This document shows positions 59,001 to 64,000 of a DNA stretch of 64,000 nucleotides, piece after piece (position 1 is the stretch's first letter; the number at the start of each line of letters is the position of its first letter). The DNA is from Petunia secreta (taxonomy: Eukaryota; Streptophyta; Magnoliopsida; Solanales; Solanaceae), in the NCBI GenBank assembly GCA_029990175.1, contig JARKIP010000064.1, forward strand, positions 12,728,001 through 12,792,000. Direction: 5' to 3'. The notes beneath the pieces are model-generated. The model was given only the letters and a program-made list of their open reading frames with translations. It was not told where the DNA came from and ran no database searches. The translations under genes were made by a program, and so were the position numbers.

Positions 59001-60960
59001 TGAGGCTAAAGTGGAGGCCATTAGAGATTGGCCCACTCCTAAAAGCATTGGTGATGTGAGAAGTTTCCATGGGTTTGCTAGCTTTTATAGGAGGTTTGTG
59101 AGAGGGTTTAGCACTATAGCCGCACTATTGACCGAAGTAATAAGGAAGGATAAGGCATTTGTGTGGGGGAAGGAGCAAGAAGAGGCTTTTGCAAAATTGA
59201 AGGAAATGCTTAGTTCTACACCTCTCATTCACTTACCAAACTTTGATAAAACCTTTGAAATTGAGTGTGATGCTAGTGGGGTAGGAATTGGAGCCGCGTT
59301 GATGCAAGATCAAAAATTCATTGCCTATTTTAGTGAGAAACTCAAGGGAGAAACCACTAAATACTCCACTAATGATAAAGAGTTGTATGTCTTGGTGAAG
59401 GCATTGGCTCATTGGCAACATTACCTTTGGTCCAAAGAATTTGTCATTAGAACCGACCACCAATCTTTGAAACACCTCAAATCCCAAGAGAAGTTGAATG
59501 TGAGACATGCCAAATGGGTGGAATTCCTTGAAACCTTTCCTTATGTCATCCATTACAAAAAGGGGAAAGAAAATGTGGTGGCGGATGCCTTGTCAAAGAA
59601 GTTTGTGCTACAATCAAGAAGACAAGTATTGTTGAATACTTTGGGGTCCAAGCTCATGGGTTTTGAAAGTATGAAGGAAATGTATGCCGATAATCCGGAG
59701 TTTGGGGAACTTTATGCTAATTGTGAATTAGAGGAAAGAGGGAGAAGGATTAATAGAATGTGTGGTGAGGAGGAACCTAGTGATGATGTGGAGAAAAAGA
59801 GGTTTCATAAGTTTGAAGGATTCATGTTTAGGAATGGGAAGTTGTGTGTGCGTAGTTCATCTTGGAGAGAGTTGCTAGTGAGACAGGCACATAGTGGGGG
59901 ACTAATGGGGCATTTTGGAGTGGGCAAGACCATGGAGATTCTTAAGGAGAAATTTTATTGGCCTAAGATGAGGGTGGATATTGTGAGGGTGTGTGGCCAA
60001 TGCTTAGAGTGTAGACAAGCTAAGTCAAAGCTACTTCCAGATGGTTTGTACTCACCCCTCCCCATTCCATTAGGTCCTTGGCTTGACATTTCTATGGACT
60101 TTGTACTTGTATTGCCGAGGACCAAGAAGGGGAAAAGATAGCATCTTTGTGGTAGTTGATAGATTTTCTAAAATTGCTCATTTCATTCTATGTCTTAAAA
60201 TTGATAATGCATCCCATGTAGCCAATTTGTTTGTTGAACATGTACTCAAAATTGCATGGGGTCCCAAAGACTATTGTTAGTGATAGGGATCCCAAGTTCC
60301 TTAGTCAGTTTTGGAAAGAATTATGGGGGAAACTTGAGACTAAGTTGTTATTCTCCACTTCTTGTCACTCCCAAACTGATGACCAAACCGAGGTTGTCAA
60401 TAGAAACTTGGGTGCCATGCTTAGAACATTGGTTAAGGGGAAACTTGCTTCTTGAGAAGAACACCTACCTTTGATTGAATTTTCATATAATGGGACCATG
60501 CATACTTCTACTTGCATGACGCCTTTCGAGGTTGTGTATGGTTTTAACCTCCTTACCCCCTTAGCCCGCTTGGATCTTATGCCTTTGTCTCAAGATGTTG
60601 TTTTAAACTTAGATGCCAAGGTGAGAGCTTAAGAGATGAAGCAACTTCACGAGAAACTGAGGAAACAACTCAAAAAGAAAAATCAAGAAGTTTCCAAAAG
60701 AGCTAACAAAGGAAGAAAGAAGGTTGTCTTCGACCCGGTGATTGGGTTTGGGTTCATTTCTGGAAGGATAGGTTTCTCAACAAGCGGGCGAGCAAATTGA
60801 TACCTAGAGGCGATGGTCTATTTCAAATTCTTGAACGCCTCAACAACAATGCGTACAAGGTAGATTTTCCAAGCAACTACTAAGTGCACAACACTTTCAA
60901 CGTGTGTGACTCGTCTCCCTTCAAAGTCGACGAACAATCGAATTCGTGGAAGATTTCTTC
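56085..60960 (+). pseudogene. Gypsy 2 gag-pol, multiply broken
   Basis: ATG 56085 opens gag. In-frame stops lie at 56226 (TAA), 56658 (TAG), 57048 (TGA), 57690 (TGA) and 58365 (TAA). A frameshift near 58730 falls in the RT, with a stop at 58882 and further shifts near 60130 and 60250. Recognisable parts: gag (FENYASTWWESKRRQRE), CCHC knuckle (CYKCSGRGHMMRDC), protease (SLIIDSGS), RT (VIVYFDDILIYSKS), RNase H (IECDASGVGIGAALM), integrase zinc finger (HSGGLMGHFG, CGQCLECRQAK) and core (VSDRDPKFLSQFW). Several stops fit C-to-T changes, as from methylated cytosine. No intact product. Confidence 0.88.
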
Positions 60961-60975
60961 CCAAGACGGGGAGAA

Positions 60976-61720
60976 TGATGCACCCCGATGCGCGAGCAAG
61001 CCATTCACAAAGAGCCAAGTACGGGAGTTGCAATAGTTGCAGGCCATATTTGCACAACTGGAGCTGCTGGAGCAAGTGTTGGAGGTTTCAGGACATTTCT
61101 GCATGCTTACTGCCTCAGAATCTGGAAATATTCATCGCGATCGCGAGTCTTCAGATGCGATCGCGGAAGGCCAAAAGGATGACCATCTCGATCGCACACC
61201 ATCAGCCGCAATCGGGCGTCCTCAGACGCGATCGTGTAGGAGACTGACATTGGATGAAGGCCCATGCCTTCGCGATCGCGTGACCATAGCCGCAATCGCG
61301 AGGCTATGATTTATCGAGCTACGCGATAGCGCCTGTTCCTGCACGAACTTGCTGTAACATGGATCAGAATGTTATTTTCAGCTAATGACTTATTGAAGGC
61401 CCATCGTTGAGGGTAATTAAGGCAAATTGTGCCATTTTTAGAACTTCTATATAAAGCCTTTATAGTCCATTATTTTAGGGTTAGATTTTGATGACATTAA
61501 CTTTGAGAGTTTATTGGCTAAGCTTGTTTGCTTAAGCACACATTGATTTCCTTGATTTGCAATTAGGCTTAGACTCAATTAGTCTAGGTTCTCTTGTTTA
61601 GACAATTAAGGGGTCATTAGGCCATTTTTTTCCTAATCCACTTCCTTAATCCTTTTCTAATCAATTGGATCTTGCTTTAATTCTTGTTATTTTGCTTTCT
61701 TGTTGTTATAATTCGCATCA
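60976..61720 (+). repeat. 3' LTR of gypsy 2
   Basis: 745 bp, matching 54244-55018 with substitutions and indels. It keeps the CGCGATCGCG palindromes at 61135-61330. Confidence 0.9.
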
Positions 61721-61725
61721 CCTTC

Positions 61726-62158
61726 GGAGAGGTAAAGGTAGACCAAAGAAAAATTGGGGTGAGGTGATTAGACGAGATATGGCCCACCTCCAAATTAACA
61801 AGGACATAACCTTAGATAGAAAAAAGTGGAGGTCGAAGATTTGGGTACAGGGGTAGATAGTAATCGAGCGATTGTCGGTATAATATACTTTCAGCTTATT
61901 CGAATTTTATGTGTTATTGGTATTTTCTATTTATCTTGAGTATGTTTGAGTGCTTTCTAACAATATGTCGTTTTCATTGTTTTGTTACTGTCATCTTTTT
62001 TCACTCGATTATGTTTCCCAATGATATTTTTTAGTTGAGGGTCTATCAGAAACTGCCTCTCCACTCTGGTGGAGGTAAGGTCTGCGTACATCTCACCCTC
62101 CCCAGACCCCACCTTGGTGGGATACCATTGGGTATGTTGCTGCTGTTGTTGTTGTTGT
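61726..62158 (+). pseudogene. RTE-type LINE, 3' end with TTG tail
   Basis: Continues the LINE ORF2 C-terminus (GRPKKNWGEVIRRDM, LDRKKWRSKIWVQG, stop). A conserved 3' UTR follows (AAGGTCTGCGTACATCTC, CCCTCCCCAGACCCC) and ends in TTG repeats. Solanaceae RTE LINEs and related SINEs end this way, from memory. The LTR sequence resumes at 62159. Confidence 0.8.
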
Positions 62159-62271
62159 TGACCATGTATTTATAGCCAACAAAGTGGGATAAATGAAGAG
62201 GCGTGAAGCCTTTCAATGAAAAGGTGCAAGGGAACCATTTCCCATTCACACCCATTACAAAAATCTCAACA
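62159..62271 (-). repeat. 5' LTR of copia 2, second segment
   Basis: Matches 46889-46990 from TGACCATGTATTTATAGCC to the LTR end, and is followed by the target duplication GAAAC. Confidence 0.85.
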
Positions 62272-62420
62272 GAAACAGTCTAGAAACAGCTAGATACAGT
62301 AGAGAAATAGTTACATACGGTGCAAACTATGCAGATACAGCGAGATACGACAAGATACAGTGAGATACGATGTTGTTGGTAGTTGACAAACATCAAAATA
62401 CTGTGAGATACGAGGTGGTT
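62272..62420. repeat. GAAACAG / GATACAG array (right part)
   Basis: Continuation of the array at 45640-46569 beyond the copia insertion. Confidence 0.75.
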
Positions 62421-62424
62421 GGGG

Positions 62425-62570
62425 ATAGGAGGAGGAAATGTGAAATTGGAGGAAATGGGAGGATTAAAAGTGAAATTAGGGAAAATGGTGGGAGGAAAAG
62501 TGAAATTGTGGGAAATGGGAGGAGGAAAAGTGATATTGGGGGAAATAGGAGGAAGAATGTAAGGGTTTGC
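62425..62570. repeat. ~33-bp GGAGGAGGAAAAGTGAAATT repeat
   Basis: Four or so purine-rich units. They read in frame as KSEI-GNGRR-like peptides, giving a short repeat-encoded open frame (62370-62684). I do not regard it as a gene. Confidence 0.6.
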
Positions 62571-62900
62571 TATGTTATGAGAAACTATTTCTATGTTTTT
62601 TGCTATGTTTTATATAAACTTTTCTTTTCCTCTATATTGGGTAATTTTGCTAAAATATTGCTATATTTTGTAAATAACTTCTAAAACTTGTACCTTTCTG
62701 TAAAAGTTCCTTCGTTAAATGGTTGGTAATGCAAGCCCAAAGTAATAGCTTAATTGAAATAAAGGAATTACTAAAAAATAGTACTCCAGACAAAGGAAAT
62801 TACAAAAAAGGACCATATTATTTTCCTTAATGCATAGCGTAGTCCCTAATTTACAAAGTTAGGCACTCCTTCAAAATAAAAATGCCTTAGCAACTAATTC

Positions 62901-62968
62901 TCCCCTCCCCTGCCACTAACCCGCCAGCAGACACCCTCTCTGTCGGCGGGTCAGTGGCAGGGAGGGGG
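62901..62968. repeat. GC-rich hairpin
   Basis: Arms of about 24 bases (CCCCTCCCCTGCCACTAACC + CGCC, and GGCGGGTCAGTGGCAGGGAG + GGGG) pair with few mismatches around a loop of about 20 bases. It stands out in otherwise AT-rich sequence. Confidence 0.6.
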
Positions 62969-63029
62969 TGAATTGGCAGCTATGGTTAATTTTGTCTATA
63001 TCATTGCTTTAACTGAGTTTATACTCACA

Positions 63030-64000
63030 AATTTACCAGAAAAAAAAGGACAATTACAAAAATATACAAACCTAATATACCACATTTACAAAACATAAAA
63101 ACACTATACCACTTTACAAAAAATAACAATACTTTTTTTACATAACGTATACAAAATGCATTTACACCATACAATTTATGGTTGTACCATCTCCCTCCCT
63201 ACTGTTTCAGTCACTGCAGTGGCGCCGATGACTGGAGGCCGATCACCGCCGGTCAACCACCGGCTGGAGGCGGCAGGTCGCCGGATATGTAATTTTTTTT
63301 TTAGATCTACAAAAGGAACATACAAAATATACACATATATACATATGAAACTTCATATGAATTATTGTTTTGAATTTAGATAGCCAAACATACACAAATA
63401 TATACAATCATACAAAGATACAAAAAAATATATATAAATAATTTTTCAGTACATACACATACACTAACATACAACAACATACACATATATACACCAACAT
63501 ACACATACAAAAAGTGGGAGATAGATATTTATATACAAAAAATATAAGGACATACATATTTTATATAAAAAAATATAAGGACATATGTATTTTATACAAA
63601 AAATACAAAATATATACATACTACGTACATACAAAAAGGAAAAAGGTAAAAAAAGAAAAAAGAAGTAGATCTGAACCCCACTGAAAAATCCACCGGAAAA
63701 CATAGATTGGAGCAGCCCGCCGCTGCATTGGAGGAGCAGCGCCGCTGCACTGCGGCAGCAACAGCACCAATAGCAACGGGGAGGAACAAGGACAACAAAG
63801 AACACCAACAACGACGGGCTGCTGGTTGCCGGCGAGGGGAAGGGGGACGATGACAGGGTGGGGCTGATGGGTGGAGGAGGTGAGAGAAGGTAAGAGAGGG
63901 GAAAGAAATTAGGGTTTTATGTTTGGGGATGGAAAAATGACAAAGTGGTATGTAGGGTAATTATGAGAAACTATTGTTATGTATTATAAATATTATAAAG
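63030..64000. mobile_element. GC-cored non-autonomous element, cut by right edge (tentative)
   Basis: AT-rich ends (ATACCACTTTACAAAAAATA near 63105; the complement of CATACCACTTTGTC near 63945) surround two GC-rich cores. The first (63215-63290) has GCCGGTCAACCACCGGCTGG and resembles the spot in the 42170-44362 element. The second (63700-63860) is a CTG/CCG-rich stretch. The long runs of CATACA/TATACA between them are low-complexity. No reliable gene. Confidence 0.35.

Larger units (their letters stand above)
54244..61720 (+). mobile_element. Degenerate Ty3/gypsy retrotransposon 2
   Basis: LTRs at 54244-55018 and 60976-61720 begin TG and end CA, and CCTTC duplications lie at 54239-54243 and 61721-61725. 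The primer site is TGGTATCAGAGC at 55021-55032 and the purine tract ends at 60975. Gag-pol is present but broken many times. Its pol resembles that of gypsy 1. Confidence 0.93.
46570..62271 (-). mobile_element. Ty1/copia retrotransposon 2 (minus), three times invaded
   Basis: LTRs at 46570-46990 and at 53540-53877 plus 62159-62271 are homologous. GAAAC flanks both sides (46565-46569 and 62272-62276). The polypurine tract and remnants of pol place it on the minus strand. The coding region is almost wholly decayed. A solo LTR and a LINE (itself holding a gypsy element) have inserted. Confidence 0.85.
44880..62690. mobile_element. Outer non-autonomous element holding the copia nest (approximate ends)
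   Basis: The left part has ATAGCAATATTTTGTAAATT near 44890, and the right part the complement of ATAGCAATATTTTAGC near 62660. Removing the copia insertion (46570-62271) leaves an element of about 2.1 kb. It has a GC-rich pseudo-coding stretch at 45100-45560 and a GAAACAG array. The coding-like frames at 45115-45563 overlap on both strands and match no family I know. Confidence 0.4.

Noticed and set aside
62370..62684. 104-codon frame with GNGRRKSEI-like repeats
   Set aside because: Produced by a purine-rich tandem repeat; no start context or family support.

Overview
This is plant nuclear DNA, and transposable elements fill most of it. The intron-rich reading frames, CACTA, MULE, Ty1/copia and Ty3/gypsy elements and an RTE-type LINE tail ending in TTG repeats point to a eudicot. 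Solanaceae is my best guess from the LINE tail, but that is inference. I see only one intact ordinary host gene: an intronless ATL-type RING-H2 ubiquitin ligase (10367-11611).

Layout, left to right. 1-332: frameshifted remnant of a small secreted protein, cut by the window edge. 1259-8560: a complete CACTA (En/Spm) transposon with matching ends, a 3-bp target duplication, a TNPA-like gene and a TNPD (tnp2) gene. 9123-9338: a Stowaway-like MITE. 10367-11611: the ATL gene. 12766-17565: a young Ty1/copia element with indistinguishable 206-bp LTRs, TA...CA-type ends, a 5-bp target duplication and a long gag-pol frame that lacks an in-frame ATG. 17697-18511: a short Mutator-type element with a 9-bp target duplication.

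19817-39452 is a decayed Mutator-like element of the kind that carries a Ulp1-like (C48) protease gene. The protease-like gene is on + and the MURA-like transposase is on -, facing each other tail to tail. The transposase gene is split by a Ty3/gypsy element (30001-37712, minus strand, 5-bp target duplication). The protease-like gene is itself interrupted by a TIR element in an intron (23145-24070). It contains a run of short, phase-matched, partly homologous exons, and its catalytic cysteine position reads tyrosine.

39840-44362 holds small inverted-repeat elements: two palindrome-rich copies, a fold-back MITE, and a 2.2-kb TIR element with a ~120-bp tandem repeat.

44880-62690 is a deep nest. 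A non-autonomous element with a degenerate GAAACAG-type array was hit by a minus-strand copia element (46570-62271, target duplication gaaac). That copia element received a 3.4-kb solo LTR (47761-51179, target duplication tacat). Its second LTR is split by an RTE LINE (53878-62158), and the LINE is split by a degenerate Ty3/gypsy element (54244-61720, target duplication ccttc). A further GC-cored element runs off the right edge from about 63030.

No tRNA, rRNA or CRISPR was seen. Boundaries supported by target duplications are firm; others are marked as approximate.
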